From positions 602,993 to 666,992 of the forward strand of contig MU004234.1 in NCBI GenBank assembly GCA_010405405.1: 64,000 nt of DNA, read 5' to 3'. The position numbers and the translations under genes are program-made. This document shows, one piece after another, positions 11,768-22,628 of this stretch. Under the pieces are notes generated by a model, which was not told the DNA's origin, did not search any database, and saw only the letters and a program-made list of their open reading frames with translations. This stretch comes from Microthyrium microscopicum (Eukaryota; Ascomycota; Dothideomycetes; Microthyriales; Microthyriaceae). Every line of letters starts with the position of its first letter. Positions within the stretch are counted from its first letter, which is position 1.

Positions 11768-13012
11768 ATGCACGCTTCAACATTCTTCGTCTCCTGGCTT
11801 GCAGGCAGTGCCCTCGCCGTCCCAGCTTATCGCCATCATTCAAGATCTTCGAAATCTGCAAATTCTACGACGGCGGTGGCAAATGCTTTTTCTTCCTCTT
11901 CGACTTCTAGCTGTTCTTCGTCAACAACTACTGTCTACACCACCTCAATCGTATATGCAACAGCAACATCATCTCCCAGCACTGTAGAATCTGGAAGTGG
12001 CTCTGGCAGCGGCTCTGGATCAGGCAGTGGATCATCTCCAAGCGCTCCAGTCGCTGCTGTAAGCTCCAAGAAGTCATCACCTTCTGCTGCTGTAAGCTCC
12101 AAGAAGTCATCACCATCTGCTGCGGCCTCGTCATCAACACCTGTCGCAAGCTCAGTACCAGCTGCCCCAGTCAGCAGTGGAACCACCACCTCCGGCACCG
12201 GCGCTCTAGACGTCGCAGTTGGAGCCAAATGGCAAATCATTCTCTCCAAGGACGTCAACGTTGCCGCGCCTGTCGCGCCAATGGACGCTGATGTCTGGGA
12301 TTTGGATCTCTTCGATACACCCGCCGCGACCATCGCCGCTCTCAAAGCAACTGGAAAGAAGGTTCTCTGCTACTTGAGCGCCGGCACATATGAGCCAGGT
12401 CGTCCAGATTCTACTCAATTGGCCGCAACCACCCTCGGTGCTGCTCTCCCAGCCTGGCCCGATGAGAAGTGGCTCGACGTTCGCGACCCAGCAGTCTTGA
12501 CCATCATGCAAGCTCGTATCGCGCTGGCCGCATCAAAGGGTTGTGATGGCATTGATCCCGACAACATGGGTAAGTTTTCTCCAAAAGGTGTATCGTACCA
12601 CGAGGAATACTAACCTGATATAGATGCGTACAACAACCAGAATGGTGGCGGGTTCTCAACCCCACTTACCCAAGCAGATGCCGTGACATACACACAAGCT
12701 CTCTCTGCTGCTGCCAAATCCGCCGGCCTAGCCATTGGCCTCAAGAACGCTGGAGAGATCTTGCCCCAAGTCACCGACCACGTCGACTTTGCCGTCAACG
12801 AATCCTGCGTGCAATTCAACGAGTGCGAACTCTACGACTCCTTCGTAGGCGGCGGAAAGCCCGTCTTCCACATTGAGTACTCAAGCTCAACATCAGTGTG
12901 TACCCAGGGCGGCGCAACATCCGCACTATCCACCGTGCTCAAGAACGACGCTCTCGACGGAACAGTAACATACTGCGACGGCACAAAGGTCACCACCTCG
13001 ACAACAAGCTAA
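11768..13012 (+). CDS. Secreted GH114 family glycoside hydrolase (endo-alpha-1,4-polygalactosaminidase type)
   Basis: Two exons, 11768-12569 and 12624-13012, separated by a 54-bp intron (GTAAGT...CTAAC...TATAG), give 396 residues. The first 17 or so residues are a signal peptide. Residues about 20-150 are a Ser/Ala/Gly-rich linker with an SG run and an 11-residue unit (AVSSKKSSPSA) present twice. The rest is a GH114 barrel: WQIILSKDVN, DVWDLDLFDT, VLCYLSAGTYEP and GCDGIDPDNMDAYNN across the splice, ending with cysteine-bearing strands. GH114 enzymes cleave alpha-1,4-galactosaminogalactan, a fungal cell-wall and biofilm polymer. The Asp residues of GIDPDN match the family's catalytic region; the exact catalytic pair is from family knowledge. 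A role in wall remodelling or in attacking other fungi is inference. Confidence 0.88.
12053..12118 (+). repeat. 33-bp tandem repeat, two near-identical copies, in GH114 linker
   Basis: Copies at 12053-12085 and 12086-12118 differ at one base in the part I compared. Each encodes AAVSSKKSSPS-type linker residues. Such near-identity in a disordered linker suggests a recent slippage duplication. Confidence 0.8.
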
Positions 13013-14110
13013 ACCCATCACAAGATCTGAACGACAGGCTCGCGCAGAAGAGGAACACACATGCAAATCCATTTGACGAATAATGCCCATTATGAACTTT
13101 CGACACCTTCTATCGATACACACACAACTTACATTTCTACGAAACCCACCCTTCACAAAAGCTGTTTTTTGTACTCATCCCACTTTCTGCAGTTGGACCT
13201 GTTGATGGCCGACCCTTTTCAAAAACATCCCTTTTTGCACTTCACTTCTCAAAAACACCTTGTGGGACAAGCCAGAGTTTCTTTTTTGACCTGGTGTTGC
13301 TCCTGTATTTTTACTATATCCTTGCTCTTGTAACATTACCATAGCATATGGAATCAGGTACCCTGCATAGTCAAATATCACAATTACAAAAATCTATCAT
13401 TGTACTCACTTACTACCAGTGCCATTTTGTAACAAGACATGTCTGTTTCTGTGAAGCCTTACGTTGTGATCCCGTGTATATGCATGCAGACACACAACTG
13501 CGATATCGCCAAACTTACTAGCGTCACTTTGTCCATCTTTGAGCTTTGTACTACAATCATAAAACAGCCGAATGATAACCTACCCCTCTGTAACTTCTTG
13601 TTTACAGGAATGAAGTGACGTTGTGATCGCAGGACATCATGAGGGCACATTGTGGGCTGTGCAACCAATCTACAATATCCCAAAATGGAGGGCAAGATCT
13701 GCGATGACGTCAGGGATATATCCAAGCAAGGCATTCGGGATGCAAACGGGGAGGGGCGTATGATTGGTTTTTCTCCTTGATAGATTCGCTTGATAGGTTT
13801 CCTGATAGGTTCCCTAAGGTTCGCTAAATGACTTGTTGCCGTTCATGCGCGTTTGGAGGTGTGGTCAAAACAGGATCTGTAGATTGGATTACGTCGGTGG
13901 TGATCGGCCCTGGGATGAGAGCTGTAATGATGTATGTTCATGTGTAGGGATTTACTTAAGGTCGGACTCAGCCTGATATATCGTAACTTTTTACTACTTC
14001 ACAATTATACAAACACACAAGTTCTCATAAAATAAACCAATCCCCTTCATACCAACATCTCCAACAACAACCACATATACCACCACCACCAACAACCAAA
14101 TACCACAACC
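13013..14110. other. Intergenic with a short imperfect repeat
   Basis: No gene supported. Around 13778-13822 there are three imperfect copies of a TTGATAGGTT-like unit about 13 bp apart. The 70 bases before 14111 are CA-rich (ACAACAACCACATATACC style), usual for fungal 5' leaders. Confidence 0.5.
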
Positions 14111-14692
14111 ATGCCTCTCTTCGGCCGCAAAAACAGACAAGTCGTCGAACCCGTCCCCCAACAACAATCAAGCGGTCTCTTCCACCGCAACGCCGCCCAC
14201 CCCCAAGCAACCTACGCCGAACCCACCCGCTCCTCCGGCGGCCTCTTCCACTCCTCCAACAACCACACCACCGCCACCGCCCCCATCGCCACCAACACAT
14301 CACCCACCCGCTCCTCCGGCGGCATCTTCAGCTCACGCCGACGCTCCGCCGAAGTCGCCCCCGTCGTCCACGAAAAGCGCAGCCTCTTCGGAGGATCCAA
14401 ATCGCGCCGCTCCGGCTCCCACTCGCCCAACCGCAATGGAGGCCTATTACACAGAAACGAAGACAGAAGCATCACGAACGCACGGAACCACGTGAGCGCA
14501 GCAGAGCGAGCGGAGATGGAGGCGAAGCGCGCGGAGCAGGCGGCGAAAGTGCAGGTAGCGACGGCACGGCGGGAGGCGAAGAATTTGGAGCGGGAGGCGG
14601 AGATGGAGGCGAAGATGGCGAGGCATAAGCAGAAGGAAAGTCATAATATTAACAAGAGGGCGGGACCGTTGGGGAAACATTTACATGTTTAG
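14111..14692 (+). CDS. Unknown basic protein with repeated TRSSGG motif
   Basis: A 193-residue intronless frame with a clear ATG after a CA-rich leader. I do not recognise a family. The N-terminal half is low complexity with an internal repeat: PTRSSGGLFHSS (about residue 38) and PTRSSGGIFSSR (about 68), plus related GLFHR and GLLHR segments. The C-terminal half (about 128-182) is a long charged helix rich in Ala, Glu, Arg and Lys (for example AERAEMEAKRAEQAAK), likely a coiled coil. Base usage changes mid-gene: the first half uses C-ending codons heavily, the second half G-ending ones. No signal peptide or membrane segment is visible, so the product is probably nuclear or cytosolic. The clean frame and biased codons argue that it is real. 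Confidence 0.6.
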   Translation: MPLFGRKNRQVVEPVPQQQSSGLFHRNAAHPQATYAEPTRSSGGLFHSSNNHTTATAPIATNTSPTRSSGGIFSSRRRSAEVAPVVHEKRSLFGGSKSRRSGSHSPNRNGGLLHRNEDRSITNARNHVSAAERAEMEAKRAEQAAKVQVATARREAKNLEREAEMEAKMARHKQKESHNINKRAGPLGKHLHV

Positions 14693-15535
14693 AGAATGAG
14701 GCGTGGATAGAGGTTGTATGATTATTGGCGTGTGGGTGGGTGTGAGCGGGATGGATTGTGGGTGGAATTGTATTTTTATGTATGATGTTATGAGGTTATG
14801 AGATTGAGCTATTGTTTATTGTAGTAAACTCCAGTTTCTGATATATTTAATCTGCTTTCAAAAAAGTATTCACACGTTACATAGCCGATGAAGACAATTG
14901 GACTTACTATCAACGTGGATTAGAGTATGTCATTCTCAACAAAGCCACTGGGAACGATTATGCCGCCTCAAACATCTACTCAAATACTCAACGCAGATGG
15001 GTTATCTGCTATTATCTTATCGAAATATATATTGATCTCTTCTAGAAAACCCTACATTTGAAGAAAAATTGAAAAGATATATGAGCATGTCTTTGATCCA
15101 AAAAGAGATTCGATCGCATGAACATATTTATACTTCTATACCTGAACACGTACAATACTAATCCGGATACTATGATTCCGTGGAGTCTACCAGATATATC
15201 GATCGACTTCAGCTTCGACGCCTTGATCTAAATAAAGGCTTAGCATAGCACAGAAAATGGGTCTAGAAGGTTACACTTTCAGCCCATATCTCATGCACCT
15301 TATCTTCCTTATCTGCCCCCTACCGCAGCAGTTTTGATATCAAACCACAAGGCTGAAAAAAGGCGTAAAACCAAGATTCTCAGCATTTCGCAACTGCGCA
15401 GCCCCCAAAATTGGAACCTGATAACAGATCATTAAAGGTGTACATACGCTCCAGATTTCCTTTGATATCACAAAATACCTGTCGTTACCATTTCGTCAAA
15501 CTTCGCCCTAATTTTATATATACACTCATTCCAAA
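14693..15535. other. Intergenic
   Basis: AT-rich spacer with no supported gene. A TATATATA-like stretch at 15515-15525 lies just upstream of the Kre9-like gene and may belong to its core promoter. Confidence 0.45.
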
Positions 15536-16184
15536 ATGCGTCTATCAGTCATCACCCCATTCCTGGCCCTGGCCGCTTCAGTCACTGGTATATTTCACCT
15601 CCTATGCAAACAGATTTTGAAGTACTAACAGCCTCTAAGCTATTATGATAACTTCCCCTGCCTCTGGAACGGACACCACGCAAACCATCTCCCTCGACCT
15701 CTCCACCTCGCAAGATATAACCTGGACATCCGTCTCCACCGATCCCACCTCCTTCGAACTCCTACTCGTCAGCGTAAACGCATACCCAGTTACATCCACT
15801 GTCATCGCAACTTCCGTCTCAACTTCTGATGGAAAGTATAGCTTGAAGCCACAGACTGATGTGACTGTTGGAGGCATGTATCGGATCAATTTTGTGAATG
15901 CGACGTCCGGTGCGATCATGGCGCAGTCCGGGCAGTTTACTGTGTCAAAGAAGGCTGGTAGTTCGAGCTCGAGTGCGTCAAGCTCTGCTACGTCGTCGAC
16001 TTCGTCTGGATCGTCAAAGGCAACTGGGGCATCTAGCACTATGTCGACTGCGACTGGATCTTCGGCTTCGGCGTCGGCTTCTGCGAGTTCGACGAGTGCT
16101 ACTAGCAAGTCTGCTGGTTCTATGGTTAAGGGGTGTGGTGAAGCGGGATTGATTGCTGTTGTGTTTGCCGCTTTCCTATTCTGA
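15536..16184 (+). CDS. Kre9/Knh1-type Ser/Thr-rich GPI-anchored membrane protein, two exons
   Basis: Exons 15536-15587 and 15640-16184 join through a 52-bp intron (branch ACTAAC near 15623) to give 198 residues. Exon 1 encodes most of the signal peptide (MRLSVITPFLALAASVT). The body begins with ITSPASGTDTTQTISL and contains ITWTSVSTDP, DGKYSLKPQTDVTVGGMYRI and SGQFTVSK, the beta-sandwich pattern of the Ser-Thr-rich GPI-anchored (Kre9_KNH) family. A Ser/Ala/Thr run of about 55 residues follows, then a hydrophobic C-terminal tail (GLIAVVFAAFLF) preceded by small residues, fitting a GPI signal. Kre9-type proteins take part in beta-1,6-glucan and wall assembly in yeast; whether this member does is unknown. 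Confidence 0.8.
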
Positions 16185-16486
16185 TAGAAGATTTTCTGGG
16201 CTCAACTGCATCCTTTGTATAGCGATGTCTTGAAGATTCGATTTGATGAGGTTGTCTACAAAGTAACCTGCTGTGTTTCTCAACGTTTGAAGGACATGTC
16301 CACATCAAAATTTTCTTCGTGGTATGGATATTGGGTCACTCTTATTCTTGTTATAATAATACTCCACTTGCGATCTGTTAGTTTTTGTTTTTGGCTTGAA
16401 TGATAAATACATTGGGGGCATATAGAAATCTTCTTCTTCTGTAGAATATACCACATCTTATAGATTCGTTCCACTGCCTGCTACGA
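16185..16486. other. Intergenic between convergent genes
   Basis: A 302-bp spacer between the Kre9-like gene and the HOT gene, which converge here. It should hold both 3' UTRs; I see no other feature. Confidence 0.5.
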
Positions 16487-17965
16487 TTAGTATTCCATCG
16501 CCTGCTCAAACAGCCTCGTAACCTGTTGTCTCTCCTCATCCTTATCCGTCTGTTCCAAATTCGGCGCAAGATTCAACACTCTCCGTTGCGGCAACGTCCC
16601 CTCGACCAACGTCTCTACATGCTCCGGCCCAAAGCCCAACGCTTTAAGGCCACGCGGTTGATCACCCAACTTGACCAAGAACGCCGCAATAGCTTCGCTT
16701 AGTACTTCACCTGCACTTTCGCGCTTGACATTACTCACATCCACACCAAAACACTCCGCAGCTGCTAAATGTCGCTCTGGATTACTCGCCGCCGTGAATC
16801 TGAATACCGCTGGCGCCGTCACCGCAACACTGACTCCATGTGGGATAATGGGCTTGTGCTCTGCGTACCCGGCATGCTTGTACCCTGGATTTTGGCCACT
16901 GATCGGATAGCTCATGCCATGGCATAGATGAACGCCTGCGTTGCCGAATCCGACACCTGCGAGTGTGGCTGCCAGCAACATCTGCTCTTGCGCCTCAAAG
17001 TCTTCTGGATCTTTGACAGCGCGCGGGAGATATTGGATCGTGCTCTTGAGCGCCTGCAGGCTGAAAATATCAGATATTGGATTCGCGCCCTGATATGCCG
17101 GCCTAAGTATCGGATTTGTTGGTCGTGGCACGCGCTCGTTGAATGGAATTGCTGTCCAGCTTTCTAGACTGTGGCAGAGGACGTCGAGTCCGCTGGATGC
17201 TGCGACGGCGGATGGCATACTGCGTGTGTTGAGTGGATCGCATAAGCCCAGTGTGGGTTTTAGTGCCCGGTGCGCGACGCCTGTTTTCGCTTTCGCGGAC
17301 ACTAGGTCGAAGATTGCGGTGCCCGTTGTCTCCGAACCTGTACCAGCGGTCGTTGGGATCGCGATGAGTGGAAGGAGGGGTTTATCAATTGGCAGGCCTT
17401 TGCCAAGCGGGGCGTTTACAAAATCGAGAAAGTGCGCGTCCGGATAACACGTATAGAGATTCATGAGTTTCGCGGTATCCATTACAGATCCACCGCCGAC
17501 TGCGAGGAAGAGATCTGGTTTCAACGGTCTCGAAAAGGCAATGGCGGCTTGCACAGAGGTATCTTTAGGTTCCACTGAGACGGCGTCGAAGATATGGAAA
17601 TTCACACCAACGCTATCAAGAGCTTCGCGGACCTGTTGCATGGCAGGAAGTCTGGAGATATTAGGATCTGTGACGACGATTACGTTTTTGGCGCCCATGT
17701 TTTGAACGTCCATGCCGACTTCTTTGGTGCATCCGGGACCGAAGCGGATGCTGGAGGCGGCCATTTCAAAGGCATATTCTTTTTGCTGTGAGCGGTCCAT
17801 TGGTGTGGCTAGTCGCCGTTTGGGGGTAAGTCCTGTGAGGCCATTGTGATGGTGATGGCCTGGATTGCTGTGGCAGGGACAGGTTGGTGGGTGGGATTGG
17901 ATTGTGCGGAGGAGGTTGAGTGCTCGCACTGCGCGGCTTGGTGCTATTCGTATACCAAAAGACAT
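16487..17965 (-). CDS. Hydroxyacid-oxoacid transhydrogenase, mitochondrial
   Basis: A 492-residue intronless protein of the iron-containing alcohol dehydrogenase superfamily, close to animal ADHFE1 (HOT). HOT oxidises 4-hydroxybutyrate to succinate semialdehyde while reducing 2-oxoglutarate to 2-hydroxyglutarate. The start is the ATG at 17965: the frame runs further up but only to a TTG. The first 50 residues are rich in Arg, Ser and His and lack acidic residues, fitting a mitochondrial presequence. Key motifs are AVGGGSVMDTAKL (nucleotide loop), PTTAGTGSETTGTAIF and SSGLDVLCHSLESW, the last with Asp and His of the metal site; further His residues lie in GVHLCHGMSYP and IPHGVSV. Length and motif order match ADHFE1. 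It is divergent from Rad4, 520 bp away. Confidence 0.9.
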   Translation of the reverse strand: MSFGIRIAPSRAVRALNLLRTIQSHPPTCPCHSNPGHHHHNGLTGLTPKRRLATPMDRSQQKEYAFEMAASSIRFGPGCTKEVGMDVQNMGAKNVIVVTDPNISRLPAMQQVREALDSVGVNFHIFDAVSVEPKDTSVQAAIAFSRPLKPDLFLAVGGGSVMDTAKLMNLYTCYPDAHFLDFVNAPLGKGLPIDKPLLPLIAIPTTAGTGSETTGTAIFDLVSAKAKTGVAHRALKPTLGLCDPLNTRSMPSAVAASSGLDVLCHSLESWTAIPFNERVPRPTNPILRPAYQGANPISDIFSLQALKSTIQYLPRAVKDPEDFEAQEQMLLAATLAGVGFGNAGVHLCHGMSYPISGQNPGYKHAGYAEHKPIIPHGVSVAVTAPAVFRFTAASNPERHLAAAECFGVDVSNVKRESAGEVLSEAIAAFLVKLGDQPRGLKALGFGPEHVETLVEGTLPQRRVLNLAPNLEQTDKDEERQQVTRLFEQAMEY

Positions 17966-18485
17966 GATTGTTGGAGGCAAGGCATGTAGTAAGGAGGTCC
18001 TCAGGAAAGGAGAGTCGGTAAGTGATGTTTTAGCTCACAGCTTTAGCGTCATTCCCGATGATGAGCGGGGAAGGTGGAAATAATTCCATTGTAATGCCGC
18101 TCCGCGTCCTGATTTGACATTTGGAAGGTATAGTACATGAAACATGACCTAATCGGAGATGTTACTCCAGACCCAGCATTTCCGCATGTTACAACCCAAC
18201 TTCATTGTAGCACCCGTAGATGGGAAGAGATGTTGAAGAACTTGAAGATAAGTCCCAAAAAGGAAAGCAGACACGAGGCCACGATCCCCACGTGTGACAA
18301 GGATCTTCAACCGATCAAAGCTCCATCGACGTCAGTTCCTGACTCACGAGATTTCGCGTCAGCCTCGTGTCTTGTCTACTTCTTCACTTCTTAACGATCT
18401 AATATACGCGACTTGAAGCATCATCTTAGCGTTTCATAGTTCTTCGATGAGCTTATGATGTCTTGATGTTCACCAACTACGTCTC
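17966..18485. promoter_or_regulatory. Divergent promoter region between HOT and Rad4 genes
   Basis: A 520-bp spacer between two head-to-head genes, so both promoters must lie here. It contains CACGTGTGACAAG (about 18290) and TGACGTCA-like sequence near 18328, both resembling bZIP/bHLH sites. These are motif matches by eye only. Confidence 0.4.
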
Positions 18486-21400
18486 ATGATGGCTCGAGGC
18501 GGCGTAAGAGCTGTGACCAAGGGGGGCAAAGCTAAAGGCAAACAGCCTGCGAAGAAAGATGATGGAGTTCCTCAAGAATACAAAGACATGCTTGAGGAGC
18601 TTGGGACTAGCTCCAGAAGTGAACCTCCCGCTAAAAGGCGCCGGGTGGGAGATTACATAAAACCTCCAGCGTTTAACCCAGCGAACGCATCTTTCATTCC
18701 AACAAGTAGGAGCGTGCCTGTGCACGAGGAAGTCGAAAATGAAGAAGAGTCAGAAGGTGAACTGGTGGACATGCCGAAACTTCAGACAGTTGAGGATGAT
18801 TCAGAGGACAGTGACGACTTTGAATGGGAAGACGTTGAAGTTGATCAATTCGATGACGATACTCCACTGCTACCTAGCGAGCGCAAGATGGACTTTGATG
18901 GAGACTCCATTTCAATCACCCTCAGTGGTCCAATAGTTCCGATTCCATCAAGTAAACGTCGGGCAGCTCGAAAACCAATGAGCAAAGTGGAGAAAACTCG
19001 CCGACTTGAAGCTCACAAAGCTCACGTACTATGCCTGCTATACCATAGCTTCATTCGCAACTCATGGTGCAATGATGACCTCCTGCAAAAGACCGTCAGG
19101 AAAGGGATACCATTGACTGCGAAACTGGTAACTCATCTCGTCCCTGATCCTTCAGCAATCCAGCTCCAAAGGTCCAAGTTTTTCAAAGAATCCTTGAAAC
19201 AGATACTAGAGCTATGGAGATCTGCCTTTTCAATCACTGAATATGGCATATCGCGACCGCACTGGCGAGACCCACCTCGGACGTTTGGATTGAATGATGT
19301 CGAGGCTTTCTTGGATCTAGAGGACTTCAGATCCAAGGCAAAACAGATGAGTGGCTCAGCAGATTATGGAGCTCAACTATTTTGTGCTCTGCTTCGAGGT
19401 ATGGGAGTTGAAACTAGGCTTGTGTGTTCACTACAGCCTCTTCCTTTCGCGGCAACATCTACGACTCCTGTCAAGCCGCCCTCTGTTATTACCATTTACG
19501 CAGTGGACTCGGATGAAGAAATGGATAACAACGGGAATCATGAGCAAGACAGTCCATCTGCACCACGTCGGATATCGAGATTGGGCGGAGGTCGAAGAGG
19601 TCGGCAAAATGCTACTGTTGCTAGTTCCGCTTCCAAGATTGTGACCAACAGGAGGAGAAGCGTTGCCCGTCCAAGGCATCCCGTCTTCTGGGTCGAGGCA
19701 TTTGACGAGGCCTATCAAACGTGGATACCAATCGATCCCATGGCGCTTGGAAACATGGGGAAGCCTTTTTCATTAGAGCCCGCCCAGAACGACCCCGACA
19801 ACACCTTGTCTTATGTAATCGCCTTTGAAGAAAATGGCGTCGCACGCGATGTCACTAGACGCTACGCAAAAACCTACAACGCCAAAACACGAAAACTAAG
19901 AGTAGAAGTCACAGAGCGCGGCATAGAATGGTTCAAGAAGGCAATGCGCATCTTCCGACGCAAAAACCCTCTCGTTCGTTCATTCCCACCTCCCCATCCA
20001 GACCCAGCAAAACTGATATACTTTATATAGGACCGCGATCAACTAGAAGACGCAGCATTCATCCAACGCGACATCTCAGAAGGCATGCCCCGCAACATCG
20101 AAGACTTCAAAGGCCACCCCATCTACGTCCTAGAACGCCATCTCTACCGCGACCAAGTCATCCACCCCAAACGCGAAGTCGGCAAAGTCGGCCAAAATAA
20201 CAAAGTCGGCAACTCATCGAACCTTGAGCCCGTATATCGTCGCCAGGATGTGCAGACCGTTAAGACTGCTGAGAAGTGGTTTCGGCTAGGTCGAAAGCTG
20301 AAGGAGGGCGAGATGCCGCTGAAGCAAATCAAAGCTAGACGCGGCAATGATGTGCCGCCAGATGATGAAGCGGCGATGGCGGAACCGTCCGTAGGCGTGT
20401 TTGCGCAGTTTCAGACGGAGGTTTATGTTCCGCCGCCAGTGAAGGATGGCAGAATATTCAAGAATGTGTTTGGGAATATTGACGTTTACGTCCGCAGTAT
20501 GATTCCTGCTGGCGCTGTGCTCGTGCGCTCACAGTATGGCAAGCAAGCCGCACGCTTACTTGGCGTTGACTATGCGGAGGCTGTTACAGGCTTCAAATTC
20601 AAAGGGCGGCACGGCACAGCCGTCATCGCAGGTGTCGTGGTCGCCGCTGAATACCGCGATGCCATAGCAGCCGTGTTAGAAGGTCTTGCGTATATGCGGG
20701 AAACTGAGCTTGAAAAAGCACGCTTATCACGCGTACTCGCTCTATGGCGCAAATTCGTGATCGGTCTACGGATCATTGAGCGTGTCAAAGAGTATCGCGG
20801 AGTGGATGAAGATGTAGATGATGAGACGGCGGATGCAAAGATTAGAGATGAGGTTGAAAAGGAGATGAGGCATTATCATGAGGAGGAACAGAAGGCACCT
20901 GAATCTGCACTCTTACCTGATATGGGTGATTTTGAGATTGTGGAGTCGATACATCGATTGCCTACGCCGGAGCCTGTGGTGCGGAGACAAGCATCGGAAG
21001 CGCTGTCAGACCTGTTCGAGGAGCCGGAGGAGGGCGGATTTATGAGAAATGATGTGCCTTCACGCCCAGGACCAAGCAAACCTACCATCAAGCAACGAGA
21101 GCCTCCGGCTCAGGAAGTCGACCAGGGCGATGGAGGTGGCGGATTTATCATGGATGATGAGCCAGATCATCCCCACGATGTTGAAATGGCAGAACCAGAT
21201 ACAGAGCCCGAGGGCGGTGGTTTCATGGTCAACGAGCATGACGATGGTGGCGGCTTCATTCTTGATAACCAAGTGGAAGGCGGCGGATTCATGATTGGTG
21301 ATCCTCCAGAGGATGAAGGAGTCAAGAGGGATGAACCACCGGAACACAATCATCAGAATATACCAGAACCTACTCGCGATACCTTCCAGACTCAACAAGA

Positions 21401-21527
21401 AACTCGAGCGCCTTCTGTTCCCAAGAGCGTTGAGCCTCCAAAGGAACTATCCGATCACGATGACAACGACTCTTTACTTTCTCACGATCCTAACGAAGAT
21501 GAAGAAGAGCCAGACTGGTTGGATTAG
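18486..21527 (+). CDS. RAD4: DNA repair protein Rad4 / XPC homologue, two exons
   Basis: Exons 18486-19973 and 20031-21527 with a 57-bp intron (donor GTTCGT, acceptor TATATAG, phase 0) give 994 residues. Rad4/XPC, with Rad23, recognises helix-distorting lesions and starts global-genome nucleotide excision repair. The acidic stretch at about 104-125 contains DFEWEDVEVD, like the segment of XPC/Rad4 that binds the TFIIH p62/Tfb1 PH domain. The transglutaminase-like domain ends with WVEAFDEAYQTWIPIDP (about 402-418) and ARDVTRRYA. BHD1 begins right after the intron (MPRNIEDFKGHPIYVLERHL), BHD2 holds TVKTAEKWFRLGRKLKEGE, and BHD3 holds NIDVYVRSMIPAGAVLV and VTGFKFKGRHGTAVIAGVVV. The C-terminus is disordered and carries five GGF/GGGF repeats. 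ATG-ATG at the start leaves a one-codon ambiguity. Confidence 0.93.
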
Positions 21528-21867
21528 ATTTCAAGTGTATAACAGATGGATTTAGTCATGGTATTGGATCGCTTGAAGGTTTGACATAGTTAGATGCTCA
21601 TCAACGTCAAGGAGTACACGATAATTTACGAACTGTCTGTAAAAGTCAGGTGTACTTGTTATACGCAATACAATGAGTGTAGCAGCTGAAAAGACTTGAT
21701 ATGCGATCCTTACATACCAGCACTGCTCGATGAAAATGTACCATCTGTTCGTGATACAAGGATTAAGCTTCGCCAGTGAAGTGTGAAGCTAAATTTTATA
21801 CTGAGGGGTTGTATCAAATTGTGTTTTCTAAAAAGACTCCTCATCATCCTATCTAATTGAATCCACA
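21528..21867. other. Intergenic
   Basis: Spacer between Rad4 and the DUF952 gene; AT-rich, no feature recognised. Confidence 0.5.
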
Positions 21868-22316
21868 ATGGCACCAAGCGACCCTCCAAATCCCCTTCCA
21901 GAATTCATATATAAGATCCATCTACCAGCTGAGGATTTCAATTATAAGCTGTCCGACTTTGATCGTGTCTCCGGCTTCATCCATCTCAGTGTCTGGGAAC
22001 AAGCAAGTCTCCAACCCCGTTGATCTTATTCCATATACTGACATTACAATAGGTCTTCAAGACGGCTGACCGATTCTTCGCAAATGACACAAGTCTCGTA
22101 ATTCAGAGAATCCAAATCGACAAGCTAAAAGCGAAGGGCGGAAATTTGGAGTGGGAATACGTGGATGGCGCCATATTTCCTCACTGGTTCTTCGAGCCGC
22201 TTGATCAAGCATTAGTTGGGTTGGGAGATGTTGCTACTTGGACTAGGAAGTCGGATGTTTTGTGGGAAGGGGCTTTTGATGGGACTTCGCCACCATTGGC
22301 GCCAGAATCACGATAG
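21868..22316 (+). CDS. DUF952 family protein with a probable GC-AG intron
   Basis: Exons 21868-22002 and 22053-22316 give 132 residues. DUF952 is a small family of unknown function, found in bacteria and fungi, recognised by (D)GFIHLS..EQV..TA.RFF. Here exon 1 ends ...GFIHLSVWEQ and exon 2 begins VFKTADRFFAND, then LEWEYVDGAIFPHWFEPL, the expected Pro-His near the C-terminus. The 50-bp intron starts GCAAGT instead of GT, has a CTGAC branch and ends AATAG; phase is 0. A competing GT donor at 21991 also keeps frame, but would delete WEQ, which the family conserves. No signal peptide. Confidence in the gene is high, in the GC donor moderate. Confidence 0.8.
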
Positions 22317-22628
22317 CTAGAAATATAAACTGGCGAAAGTATTCAACGGGGAAGGTTGAAGCGCCAAGAATTCCTGCATATAACACTCAAATGCAAAAGA
22401 GCTTCCAAAAGCATATATATAATGAATATTGAAGATGCGCCAGAAGCCGTGGTACTGGCTCTGATGCACACATGTCATCGTCTAATTTGTAGCCATGTGT
22501 GAACAAAGTGTTCATACATTCCTTCCTCCCTCCTTCATCCTCTCAGTACTCAAACAGCACAACTTCTTCCCACCATCAAGTGTCCCATTGCTTTCATAGT
22601 CTTAAGCCAACCATTCTCTTCCAATCTT
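22317..22628. other. Intergenic between convergent genes
   Basis: A 312-bp spacer with nothing recognised beyond expected 3' UTRs. Confidence 0.45.

Noticed and set aside
15635-16108. A 157-codon acidic frame on the minus strand
   Set aside because: It is the shadow of the Ser/Thr-rich Kre9-like gene; its Asp/Glu/Val runs are the reverse of Ser/Ala codons.
17966-17980. Longer N-terminus for the HOT gene
   Set aside because: The extra codons begin with TTG; the first ATG in frame is at 17965 and already precedes a good mitochondrial presequence.
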